Positions 42,037-50,427 of a stretch of DNA of 64,000 nt are shown one piece after another. Every line of letters begins with the position of its first letter. Positions within the stretch are counted from its first letter, which is position 1. The stretch is from an uncultured delta proteobacterium (GTDB taxonomy: Bacteria > Myxococcota > Myxococcia > Myxococcales > 40CM-4-68-19), in NCBI GenBank assembly GCA_903911145.1, contig CAIWCD010000018.1, forward strand, positions 124,001 to 188,000, given 5' to 3'. The translations under genes were made by a program, and so were the position numbers. The notes under the pieces were generated by a model. The model was not told the origin of the DNA. It saw nothing but the letters and a program-made list of their open reading frames with translations, and made no database searches.

Positions 42037-43316
42037 TTCTTCGCGGGTGCCGCAGTGGGCTTCGGCGAGGTCGCTCCGGCAGGCAGCGGCGCAGGCACCG
42101 CAGCGATTTCACCGGGCACGTTGTTCAGTCCGAACGTCTCCGGCTGCAGCGCAGTGAAGCGCGCCAACTCCGCGATGGTGCCGGGCACGATGATGTGTCC
42201 ATCGACGATCGCGGTCCGCAGCTTCTCGACGTCGGCGATCGCTCCTGCCTTCGCCTCGTTGTTGATCGCGGGAATCACGTCGCCGCCAATCGGAGCGAGT
42301 CCGACGCCGCTCTCCTTCAAGCCCAGCGATTGATCGCCGCCGGTGAAGCGCCCCTCGAGTTCATCCGCGACCGCCTGGTACACCGCGATGTCGACATGCT
42401 TGACCATGCTGGTGAGCACGTTGCGCGGCGCGACCTTCGACTGATCGCTGTCGACGCCGATCACCAGCTTGTTCGCGCGCTCGGCCGCCTTGATCACACC
42501 GAGCCCGTCGAGACCCGCGGCGTGAAAGACGATGTCGCAGCCGCGCGCGTAGAGATCGCCGCCGACCTCGACGCCCTTCTTCTCGTCGTCGAACGTGCCC
42601 GTGTACGCGACGAGCATGTTCTTCTCTGCGGCAGGATTGACCGCGCGCACACCGGCGCGGAAGCCCGCCTCGAATTTCAGAATAAGCGGCAGCTGCATTC
42701 CGCCGACGAAACCGATCTTCCCGCTCTTGGTCAGCTCTCCCGCGAGCGCGCCGGCAAGGAAGCTGCCCTCCTGCTCGCGGAACGTCACGGCCCGCACGTT
42801 CGCGCGCGTCACCGGCTTCTTGCCGGCCGCGTCGAGCACGGGAGAATCGAGGAGGAGAAATTTCGCCTTTTCATTTCGCGCAGAGACCGCGCGCACGGCC
42901 GGTTCCATCATGAAGCCGACCGCGATCGTCAGCTCGACTCCTTGATCGATGAGCAGCTGGAGGTTCGGCTCGTAATCCTCCTGCGCCTTTCCCGAGAGCA
43001 CGAGCGGCGACGGGATCGGCAGATGCGAGACGGGCATCATGTCGGCCGGAAGGAGCGCCTGGAACTCAGCGTCGCTGAGCGTCTCATACCCGTGCGCGGT
43101 CGAGCGCACTCCGGCCGCCATCGCTTCCAGTCCGCGCAGCGCGCCATCGTTGAACGACTGATCTCCGCGCCCACCAACGTCGAGCGCGATCCCGATGGTG
43201 TGCGGCGGCAGCGGCTTCTTGCATCCCGCGACGCTCAAGCACGCGGCGAGCGAGAGCACGAGAGATCGTTTGAGTGCCAATAATTGGTATGCAAAGCAGT
43301 TGCGTGCCGCGGTCAT
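42033..43316 (-). CDS. BMP family nucleoside-binding lipoprotein
   Basis: A 427-aa lipoprotein with lipobox SVAGC (Cys32). The periplasmic BMP domain shows GIALDVGGRGDQSFNDGALRG, EGSFLAGALAGELTKSGKIGFVGG and VFHAAGLDGLGVIKAA, close to PnrA/BmpA-type purine-nucleoside receptors. ATG overlaps the stop of the upstream DUF5683-like gene, and its stop overlaps the ATPase start, so the whole importer is coupled. Residues 6-18 of the signal peptide are encoded by a full copy of the dispersed repeat. The tail is Ala/Pro/Lys-rich. Confidence 0.92.
   Translation of the reverse strand: MTAARNCFAYQLLALKRSLVLSLAACLSVAGCKKPLPPHTIGIALDVGGRGDQSFNDGALRGLEAMAAGVRSTAHGYETLSDAEFQALLPADMMPVSHLPIPSPLVLSGKAQEDYEPNLQLLIDQGVELTIAVGFMMEPAVRAVSARNEKAKFLLLDSPVLDAAGKKPVTRANVRAVTFREQEGSFLAGALAGELTKSGKIGFVGGMQLPLILKFEAGFRAGVRAVNPAAEKNMLVAYTGTFDDEKKGVEVGGDLYARGCDIVFHAAGLDGLGVIKAAERANKLVIGVDSDQSKVAPRNVLTSMVKHVDIAVYQAVADELEGRFTGGDQSLGLKESGVGLAPIGGDVIPAINNEAKAGAIADVEKLRTAIVDGHIIVPGTIAELARFTALQPETFGLNNVPGEIAAVPAPLPAGATSPKPTAAPAKK
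43264..43301. repeat. Dispersed palindromic repeat, full copy in a signal-peptide region
   Basis: TTTGAGTGCCAAT and ATTGGTATGCAAA flank a single A. The outer ends are GATCG and GCAGTT. It lies within codons 6-18 of the BMP lipoprotein gene and encodes NCFAYQLLALKRS. Confidence 0.85.
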
Positions 43317-44311
43317 GGGGACGCCCAGGGAGCATTGTCGTGGTGGAGGAAGTAGGCCTCGGCGACGTTCAGCGCCCAGACGCCGATGGTGACGCCGAGC
43401 ATCGTGTTGCGCGCGGTCGCGTAGTCGTTGGCTTGATCGAAGGCCTGGCTGCGCACCGAGAGCGGCGCGTTCACGTAGATTGTGTTCGCCTGGTGCGCGC
43501 GCACGGTGAGCCAGAGCGTGGCGACGAGAGACGCGCCAGTGGCCACTGCGAATGCGGCTCCGCGAATTTCGCGCTTGCTGCGAATCTGTCCCCAGCCCGG
43601 TAATAGCGCCGAGTGCCACGCGGCTTCTGGAGCGGTGAACGAGACCGCCAGCCGGGCCGGTTCGTGCGCGTCGAGTGAAAGCCTGTGCGGGCCAGGGGAT
43701 GACGGCGCGTGCGCGGCTTGATCCATGGCGGCGGCCTGAGCGACTGGTGCGGCCTTCTCAGCTGGAGTTGATGTCGCTGGCGAGATGGCAAAGTCGCTTG
43801 CTGAGAGCGGCGCGAGCGTCGAGGCCGCGGCCGCCACATCCTTCTTTTCTGCGTCCTTCTTCTCCGCCTCGACCTTCTCGGCGTCCTTTTTTTCGGCAAC
43901 CGCGCTCGCCTCCTCCGCGATCACGCGCAGAGGCGCATCAGGAGCGCCCGCGCGCGCGGGGCCGTTGCCGAACTCGTCGTAGCACTCGAGGTAGTAGTCG
44001 ATCGGTCCCGGCTTGTTCGGGATGGTCGCCTCGTAATCATCGAGGCCACCCTTGACCTTCTTCATGTCGACCGGCGCCTCGAATGGAGCGGTCCCGTAGC
44101 GAAAGTAGAGCTGCGGAAAGATCCGGCTCTCGTCGACGATGTGCGCGGTGACGCGGATCGTCTTGCCAGCGCCTGCATGCGGTGGCGTGTGCGTGATCAC
44201 TGGCGCTGTGGAGTCGCCGGCATGAGCAGCGAGAGAGCAGAGCAGCAGCGCGGCCGCGCACGCAGACAACAGCGTGCGCGACCCGTGGCGCAGAGGGAGC
44301 AAGAAGGTCAT
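43313..44311 (-). CDS. Exported DUF5683-like membrane protein with Ala/Lys/Glu repeat linker
   Basis: A 332-aa protein with a signal peptide (LLSACAAALLLCSLAAHA). An Ig-like/Y_Y_Y-like beta domain follows (APVITHTPPHAGAGKTIRVT to IDYYLECYDEFGNGP). The linker contains EKKDAEKVEAEKKDAEKKD, and the C-terminus has helices and HSALLPGWGQIRSKREIRGA, the DUF5683 signature. ATG at 44311 has GGGAGG upstream. It is coupled to the BMP lipoprotein (ATGA) and 10 nt downstream of the large lipoprotein gene. Function unknown; it probably spans the periplasm. Confidence 0.78.
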   Translation of the reverse strand: MTFLLPLRHGSRTLLSACAAALLLCSLAAHAGDSTAPVITHTPPHAGAGKTIRVTAHIVDESRIFPQLYFRYGTAPFEAPVDMKKVKGGLDDYEATIPNKPGPIDYYLECYDEFGNGPARAGAPDAPLRVIAEEASAVAEKKDAEKVEAEKKDAEKKDVAAAASTLAPLSASDFAISPATSTPAEKAAPVAQAAAMDQAAHAPSSPGPHRLSLDAHEPARLAVSFTAPEAAWHSALLPGWGQIRSKREIRGAAFAVATGASLVATLWLTVRAHQANTIYVNAPLSVRSQAFDQANDYATARNTMLGVTIGVWALNVAEAYFLHHDNAPWASP

Positions 44312-44321
44312 TGCAGCCTCC

Positions 44322-47051
44322 CTAGAAGAGTTCGCCGTCGCTGGTGAACTGATCGCGATGGACATCGAGCGTGCTGTTGCCGCTGGAGTCCTTGGTGCCG
44401 GTCACGGAGAACGCGTCGCCGAGCGCGATCACCTTCGACTTGCCGTGCAGCAGCGTCAGCGTCGCGGGCAGGTCGGCGGTGAACGAGTAGACGAGCGGCT
44501 GGGCCGTGGGCGCGAACGAGAGCGCCGTGACCTTCACCTGCGCCTGATCGTTGGTCGTCTTGAGGTCGCCGTCTGCATCGACGAGGACGGTGTCTCCGAC
44601 TGCGAGTTGTGTGGCTGGAGCGGCGAGCGTGAAGGTCGCTCCAGCGCCCCCGACGATGTCCTTGGTGATGGCGAGCTGGCTTGCGCTGCGCAACGCCCGC
44701 TCGCCGCCCAACGCCGGCATGCGCAGCAGCAGCGACGCGGTCGTGTGTCCCGCGTTGGGCGCGGTGGAGAGGACGACCGCGTTGGTCGTGGTGTCGACGC
44801 CGACCACAGTGGAGACGTCGACGATGGGCGCGGCGCTGCCGTTCTTCGGCTCGTAGAAGAGGACGAGATCGCCGACCGCGAACTGCACGGCGCTGCTGGC
44901 GGTCAGCGTGCTCGTCGTCGGAGCGACAGGCACCGTGGCAACGGTCGCGCCCTGAAGCGCGCAGACCAAGCTGCCCTGCTGCAGCGAGATCCCGTTGGCG
45001 AGCGGCGTGGTGAGCGTGATCCGATTCGTTGTCGGGTCGACCGCGGTGAGGCCAACGGCTTCGGCGACGAACTGTCCGCCCGACGAGAGGAAGACGAGGC
45101 TACTCGATGCACCCGCGGAGAAGTACGAGGCGTCGCGCACGACGATCAGCGTGTCGCCAGGCGAGCGCGCGACGGTGACCTCGGTGCAGGTGCCGCCTGA
45201 GTTGAACTCGACGCTGAGGAACGCCTGCGTCGCGCTGTCGAAGGACTGTCCGAGCGAGCCCGAGCCGTTCGCCCATGCGCTCGCGAGCACTTTCTTGATG
45301 GAGACGCGATTCGCCAGCGCAGTCAGCTGCGGGGTGGTCTGCGTGCGCATCGGCTCGGAGAAGCCGAGTTGCAGCGCTTTGACGAACGTGTCGCCGAGTT
45401 CGGTCGTCGCCGCGAACGGCACGCTGGCGTTGACGTCGATCGATGCGGTGGTGAGCAGGCCGCCGAACGTGTCGCCGGTGTCGAGGATCTTGCTCGGGTC
45501 GATGCTCGACGTGAACCCGAGCGCATCCTCTGACGTGACCGCGAATTGAATGTGATTGCCGAACGCCCAGGGGCCCGCGGTGTAGCCGAGGTGCAGTGCC
45601 CACGGGCTCACATTGGTCGCGACCACCGACTGCGCCTGGTTTGGATCGGGCAACTGAATCGATGCGGTGCCCTGCTCCTGCCAGTCGAGCGTGCCGGCGC
45701 CGTTCGATCCCGGCGACGTCGTGTTGCGCATGAACAGGTGGTAGCGCACCGCGCCCGGCACGCCCGTCCACTCCAGCTGCATTGGATTGGCCGCCGACCA
45801 GTTCGCGGTCGTGATCGTGTTGAAAACGAAGTCGCTGTTCGCGTCGAGCAGCCAGACCGTGTTGGCGTCGAAGATGGCGTGCGTCGCGGTCTGCGTCGAC
45901 GTGAACTGCCCAGCGAGAGCGAGGCTCGGCTGCGGGCTCGCGAGCGCCGTCGGCTCAGCCTGGACGGTGAAGTTGATCGTGCCGTAGGCGCCGGGCGCGG
46001 GACGGAATGCGATCGTCCCGTCCGCGAACCGCAACGAGGTGATGCGCAGCTCATAGCCGAGATTTGCATCGCTGGTCGGCTGCAGCGCAGTGGCGGGCTT
46101 GAACGAGGCCGTGACGCCGTGGCTCCAGGTGACCGTCAGCGCGATGGGCGGAGAGAAGCGCGTCGCGCCCCCCTCGAACTGCACCAACTCGAACGAGCTC
46201 ATCGTCGGATCGACCTCGGCACCGAAGGTGAGGAAGAGCGGGCCGGACGCGGACTGGAGCACGCCGGACTCGCCATTGTTGAGGTCCGCGATGGTGATCG
46301 GATAGGCCGTGTCGAGGTCGACGAAGCTCGAGGCGACGAGCGACTTCTGCACGTCTGCGAGATTGATCGCGAGATGCCCGAGGTCGGATGCGGTCGAGGG
46401 CTGAACGACGAGTGACTCCGAGAAGAACTGCGTGTCGGAGAGGCCGTCGCTGTCGCGATCCCACGGCAGCACGATGAGGTCGTATTTTGCGGGAGGGACG
46501 GCCGCGAACGTGAACGTCCCGTCCGCGCCGGCCTTGGTCTGGAACACCGGGGTACCGTCGATGGTGGTGAGCGCGATCTGCGCGCCGGTGGCGACCTGCG
46601 CGCCCGAGAAGACAGTTCCGGCGACCGCGACGGTGAGCTGCTGCGCGAGCGCGATGCTGGCGTCGAAACCATCGACGCTGCCGGTGAAGCCGGGAAAGCC
46701 CGTCGCGCCGGCGTCGCCGCTCGGCGTGGCGAGGAGCGAGGGGTTCACGGTCAGCGTGGTGGTCGGGTAGCCCGCGAGTTCGTACTGCACGAGCAGGTTC
46801 TGCTGCTGGAGCACGTCGGTGAACTGGAAGTAGCCGCGCGCATCGGTGGTGTGCGGCGCGAAGTTGTCGACGGAGAGCAGCGTCACCTTCACGCCGGAGA
46901 GCGGAACGCCCGTGCCTGAGTCGGTGACGACGCCGTGGACGACGAGGTTGTGGCCGAGGTCGTGCGCGTTCTGCGGATAGCAGCCGACCAGCGAGGCGAA
47001 CGAGAGAAGGGCGGCGGCGGCCGCGATGGCTGACCGATTCGTGATGTGCAT
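44322..47051 (-). CDS. Large lipoprotein with carboxypeptidase-regulatory-like domains
   Basis: A 909-aa lipoprotein. The lipobox is SLVGC with Cys24. Two CarboxypepD_reg-like (transthyretin-like) beta domains sit near the N-terminus: GVVTDSGTGVPLSGVKVTLLS with ARGYFQFTDVL, and a second with GTVFSGAQVATGAQIALTT. The long remainder is Thr/Ala/Val-rich beta sequence with Ig-like blocks and no catalytic motif. A surface or adhesive role is plausible. The ATG follows GGGGAG; an earlier in-frame start would spoil the signal peptide. First gene of the minus-strand run ending in the BMP importer. Confidence 0.8.
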   Translation of the reverse strand: MHITNRSAIAAAAALLSFASLVGCYPQNAHDLGHNLVVHGVVTDSGTGVPLSGVKVTLLSVDNFAPHTTDARGYFQFTDVLQQQNLLVQYELAGYPTTTLTVNPSLLATPSGDAGATGFPGFTGSVDGFDASIALAQQLTVAVAGTVFSGAQVATGAQIALTTIDGTPVFQTKAGADGTFTFAAVPPAKYDLIVLPWDRDSDGLSDTQFFSESLVVQPSTASDLGHLAINLADVQKSLVASSFVDLDTAYPITIADLNNGESGVLQSASGPLFLTFGAEVDPTMSSFELVQFEGGATRFSPPIALTVTWSHGVTASFKPATALQPTSDANLGYELRITSLRFADGTIAFRPAPGAYGTINFTVQAEPTALASPQPSLALAGQFTSTQTATHAIFDANTVWLLDANSDFVFNTITTANWSAANPMQLEWTGVPGAVRYHLFMRNTTSPGSNGAGTLDWQEQGTASIQLPDPNQAQSVVATNVSPWALHLGYTAGPWAFGNHIQFAVTSEDALGFTSSIDPSKILDTGDTFGGLLTTASIDVNASVPFAATTELGDTFVKALQLGFSEPMRTQTTPQLTALANRVSIKKVLASAWANGSGSLGQSFDSATQAFLSVEFNSGGTCTEVTVARSPGDTLIVVRDASYFSAGASSSLVFLSSGGQFVAEAVGLTAVDPTTNRITLTTPLANGISLQQGSLVCALQGATVATVPVAPTTSTLTASSAVQFAVGDLVLFYEPKNGSAAPIVDVSTVVGVDTTTNAVVLSTAPNAGHTTASLLLRMPALGGERALRSASQLAITKDIVGGAGATFTLAAPATQLAVGDTVLVDADGDLKTTNDQAQVKVTALSFAPTAQPLVYSFTADLPATLTLLHGKSKVIALGDAFSVTGTKDSSGNSTLDVHRDQFTSDGELF

Positions 47052-47139
47052 GGAGCTCCCCGGGGGCGCGAAGGCGCGTAACCTCTTGCAGCGCAGCGAG
47101 GCTGTCAACCATCGAGGAGGAATCGGCTAGAAGGGGACG

Positions 47140-50100
47140 ATGCGCGCTCCGGAGTTCCTCGTCTCTTCTCGCGCGGCAGTGCGGCGTGCGCGCGCGATCG
47201 AGTGGCTGCGGACGCAGGGAGCATCGTCGCGGCTGCTCGTGGTCGGGCCGACGCGTGAGGCGGCGATCGATCTGGTGCGCGAGGCTGGGCGCGGGCGAGC
47301 CGCGGGGTTCGGCTGGCAGCGGCTCTCGTTCATGGAGCTCGCGTCGACGCTCGCTGCGACGGAGTTGGCGCGACGACAGCTTGTGCCCATTGGGCAGCTC
47401 TCGCTCGAGGCGCTCTGCTCGCGGTTGCTCCACGACGAGAGCGAACGCGCACGGCAAGCGAACGAATCGATCGTCTTCGACGCGCAACTTCCGGGGACAG
47501 CTCGCGCTCTGGCGAAGACGCTGACCGAGCTGCGGATGGCTCTGGTGGCGGGCGAGCGCGTCGCGGCGGTGCGCCCGGAGTTGGCGCGGCTTCTCGCTGC
47601 TCTCGAGGGCGCGCTGGCGCGCGGAGGCTTTGCGGATCGCTCCGATGTGCTGCGCGTTGCCGCGGAACGCGCGCGCGCAAGCGAGTTCGCTGGACATCCG
47701 CTACTCGTGCTCGATCTGCCTGTCGGTTCGGCGCGAGAAGAGTCCCTGCTCGCCGCACTCGCGACAGACGCCGACCTGTTCGCCTGCGCTCCAGCTGGGG
47801 ACGAGCGCGCGATCGAGCGGCTTGCGCGGGCCCTGCGCGTGGAGCCGAGGGGAGAGCAGCCGCCTGAATCGTCCGCGCTCGCGAGACTGCAGCGCAGACT
47901 TTTTTCTCGCGTGCAGACCGATGGTGCAGAAGACGCCGTGGGCGCCGACGCGCGATCGGCAGCCACAGGTGCCGTCGAGATCTTCTCTGCACCGGGAGAG
48001 GGGCGCGAGTGCGTCGAGATCGCGCGCCGGGTTCTCGCGGCGGCGTCGCGGGGAGTCCCCTTCGACCGCATGGCGGTCCTGCTGCGCCAGCCTGAACTCT
48101 ATCGGCCGTTGCTCGAAGAGGCGCTCGCGCGGGCGCAGATCCCGGCCTGGTTCGCGCAGGGGACACAGCGGCCCGACCCGGCGGGACGTGCCTTTCTGAC
48201 GCTTCTCGCGTGCGCCGCCGACGGCCTCTCTGCGCGGCGCTTCGCCGAATACGTCTCTCTCGGCGAACTGCCGTCGCCAACGACTCCCGCACGCTCCTCC
48301 GACTGGATGCCGACAGGAGAGAGCGGCGAGCTGCTTGCGAGTGCGATCGAGCGCGCGGCCCAGAGCGCATCTTCAGCGGGTGAACAGCTCGAGGCGCAGC
48401 CACATCCTTCGAGTTGGCGCTGGGAGTCGCTGCTCAATGACGCGGCCGTGATCGGCGGTCGCGAGGTCGAGAACGCAGAGGAGCGCTGGAGCAGGCGGCT
48501 GGCGAGCCATCGCGCAGAACTGGTGCGTCGGGAGGAGTCGCTGCGTCTTGAGGATGAAGCAGGCGCAGAGAGTGCGAGGCGCGCACGCGAGGACCTTGAT
48601 GCTCTCGTCACGTTCGCAAGTCCGCTCCTGGCGCGGCTCGCAGCACTTCCGCGCGAGGCGAACTGGGGCGTCTGGTTGCCGCTCCTCGATGATCTTGCGG
48701 CGCACGCGTTGCGAAACGGCGAGCGGGTGCGTGCGCATCTCGCGCAGCTTGTGCCGCTCGCTCCCGTCGGGCCCGTGTCGCTCGCAGAGGTCGAGCTGCT
48801 GCTCGCTCGCGAACTCGCAGAGCGCTCCGCGTTCCCACCGGCCAACCGCGAGGGACGGCTGTTCGTCGCGCCGATCGACGCGGCCCGCGGTCTGGCGTTC
48901 GCGGAGGTGTTCGTGCCGGGGTTGGCCGAGCGGCTCTTTCCGCCGAAGGCGTTGCAGGACCCGTTGCTGCGCGATCGCGATCGCGTGCGCATCGACCCGC
49001 AGTTGGTGCTCGACGCGGAGCGCGTCGCCGATGAGCGCCTGCAGTTGCGGCTCGCCGCGGGCGCGGCAGGGGATCGGCTGGTTCTCTCCTGGCCGCGGCT
49101 GGAGCTGCAGACCGGCCGAACGCGCGTGCCCTCGTTCTACGGCCTCGAAGCGCTCGCTGCTGCCGAAGGGCGCCTGCCCGGATTCGCCGAGCTCTCCCAG
49201 CGCGCCGAGCTGGCCGCAGACTCCCACGGTTCGTGGCCGGCTCCTCGAGATCCGGCGTGTGCGATCGACGCAGCGGAGCACGATCTGGCGCTGCTGGCCG
49301 ACTCGCTGCATCGGCCCGAAGAGGAGACGCGCGGCCTCGGTCGCTATCTGCTCGCCGCCAATCCCGCTCTGCGCCGCGCTCTCTATCGACGCGCAGGTCG
49401 CGCGCGCCGTCGGTGGTTCTCCTCCGACGGACTCGTCGATGCATCGCCAGCAGCGCGCCTTGCGCTCGCGCCGCACCAGCTCGACGCGCGCTCCTACTCG
49501 GCCAGCGCGCTGCAGAACTACGCGGCCTGCCCGCTGCGATTTCTCCTGAGCGCCGTGCACCGTCTCGAGCCGCGCGAGGAGCCGCGGGCGATCGATGAGA
49601 TCGATCCGCTCTCTCGTGGCTCGCTCATGCACGAGGTGCAATTCGCTCTCTTCACTGCGCTGCAGGCCGAACAGGCGCTGCCGCTCTTCGACGCCGATCC
49701 TGCGCGGTGCAACGAGAAGCTCGCCCACGCGCTCTCGAGACTGGCGCCGATCGCCGACGAGATCGCTGCGCGCTTTCGCGATGAGCTGGTGCCCGCGATC
49801 GCGCGCGTCTGGGACGATTGCGTCGCGTCGATCAAGAGCGATCTGCGCGAGTGGCTCCGGCGAGTCTCGCTTGAGCCAGGCTGGGTTCCGGTCGAGTTCG
49901 AGCGCTCATTCGGTCTCGCCGATCGAGGGGCGCGCGACGCGCACAGCCAGACCCTGGCGGTGCATCTCGCAGGCGGACTCCAGCTGCGCGGCTCGATCGA
50001 TCTGGTGGAGCGACGCGCAGACGGGAAGCTGCGCGCGGTCGATTACAAGAGTGGCAAACAGCGCGCACAGCCAGGGCTGGTCATCGGCGGCGGCGCGCAA

Positions 50101-50427
50101 CTCCAGCCTGTTCTCTATGCGCTCGCCCTCGAGCAGCTCTTTCCTGATGCACGCGTCGACGCGGGGACGCTCTTCTACTGCACGCACGCGGGTGAATACG
50201 CCGAGGTGAGCGTGCCGCTCGACGAGGTGGCGCGGGCTGCGCAAAAGCTGCTCGCGCGCACGGTGGGCGAGGCGCTGCGCGACGGATTTTTTCCGGCGGC
50301 GCCACGCGCGGGCGAGTGCGCGCGCTGCGACTACCTCGAGATCTGCGGCGCTGGTGAGGAAGCGCGCATCGCGAAGAAGCCGCAGGAGCGGCTGCTCCCC
50401 CTGCACACGTTGCGAGGCTCGCCGTGA
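47140..50427 (+). CDS. AddB-like PD-(D/E)XK nuclease with iron-sulfur cysteines
   Basis: A 1095-aa subunit of an AddAB/RecBCD-type break-repair complex. The N-terminal helicase-like part is degraded: a clear Walker A Lys is not seen (LLVVGPTREAAIDL stands in its place). The C-terminal nuclease has LRAVDYKSGKQ with Asp968 and Lys970. Four Cys have the AddB spacing: Cys797 (NYAACPLRFLL), then Cys1060-x2-Cys1063-x5-Cys1069, expected to hold a 4Fe-4S cluster. Its stop overlaps the start of the AddA-like gene. Confidence 0.85.
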   Translation: MRAPEFLVSSRAAVRRARAIEWLRTQGASSRLLVVGPTREAAIDLVREAGRGRAAGFGWQRLSFMELASTLAATELARRQLVPIGQLSLEALCSRLLHDESERARQANESIVFDAQLPGTARALAKTLTELRMALVAGERVAAVRPELARLLAALEGALARGGFADRSDVLRVAAERARASEFAGHPLLVLDLPVGSAREESLLAALATDADLFACAPAGDERAIERLARALRVEPRGEQPPESSALARLQRRLFSRVQTDGAEDAVGADARSAATGAVEIFSAPGEGRECVEIARRVLAAASRGVPFDRMAVLLRQPELYRPLLEEALARAQIPAWFAQGTQRPDPAGRAFLTLLACAADGLSARRFAEYVSLGELPSPTTPARSSDWMPTGESGELLASAIERAAQSASSAGEQLEAQPHPSSWRWESLLNDAAVIGGREVENAEERWSRRLASHRAELVRREESLRLEDEAGAESARRAREDLDALVTFASPLLARLAALPREANWGVWLPLLDDLAAHALRNGERVRAHLAQLVPLAPVGPVSLAEVELLLARELAERSAFPPANREGRLFVAPIDAARGLAFAEVFVPGLAERLFPPKALQDPLLRDRDRVRIDPQLVLDAERVADERLQLRLAAGAAGDRLVLSWPRLELQTGRTRVPSFYGLEALAAAEGRLPGFAELSQRAELAADSHGSWPAPRDPACAIDAAEHDLALLADSLHRPEEETRGLGRYLLAANPALRRALYRRAGRARRRWFSSDGLVDASPAARLALAPHQLDARSYSASALQNYAACPLRFLLSAVHRLEPREEPRAIDEIDPLSRGSLMHEVQFALFTALQAEQALPLFDADPARCNEKLAHALSRLAPIADEIAARFRDELVPAIARVWDDCVASIKSDLREWLRRVSLEPGWVPVEFERSFGLADRGARDAHSQTLAVHLAGGLQLRGSIDLVERRADGKLRAVDYKSGKQRAQPGLVIGGGAQLQPVLYALALEQLFPDARVDAGTLFYCTHAGEYAEVSVPLDEVARAAQKLLARTVGEALRDGFFPAAPRAGECARCDYLEICGAGEEARIAKKPQERLLPLHTLRGSP

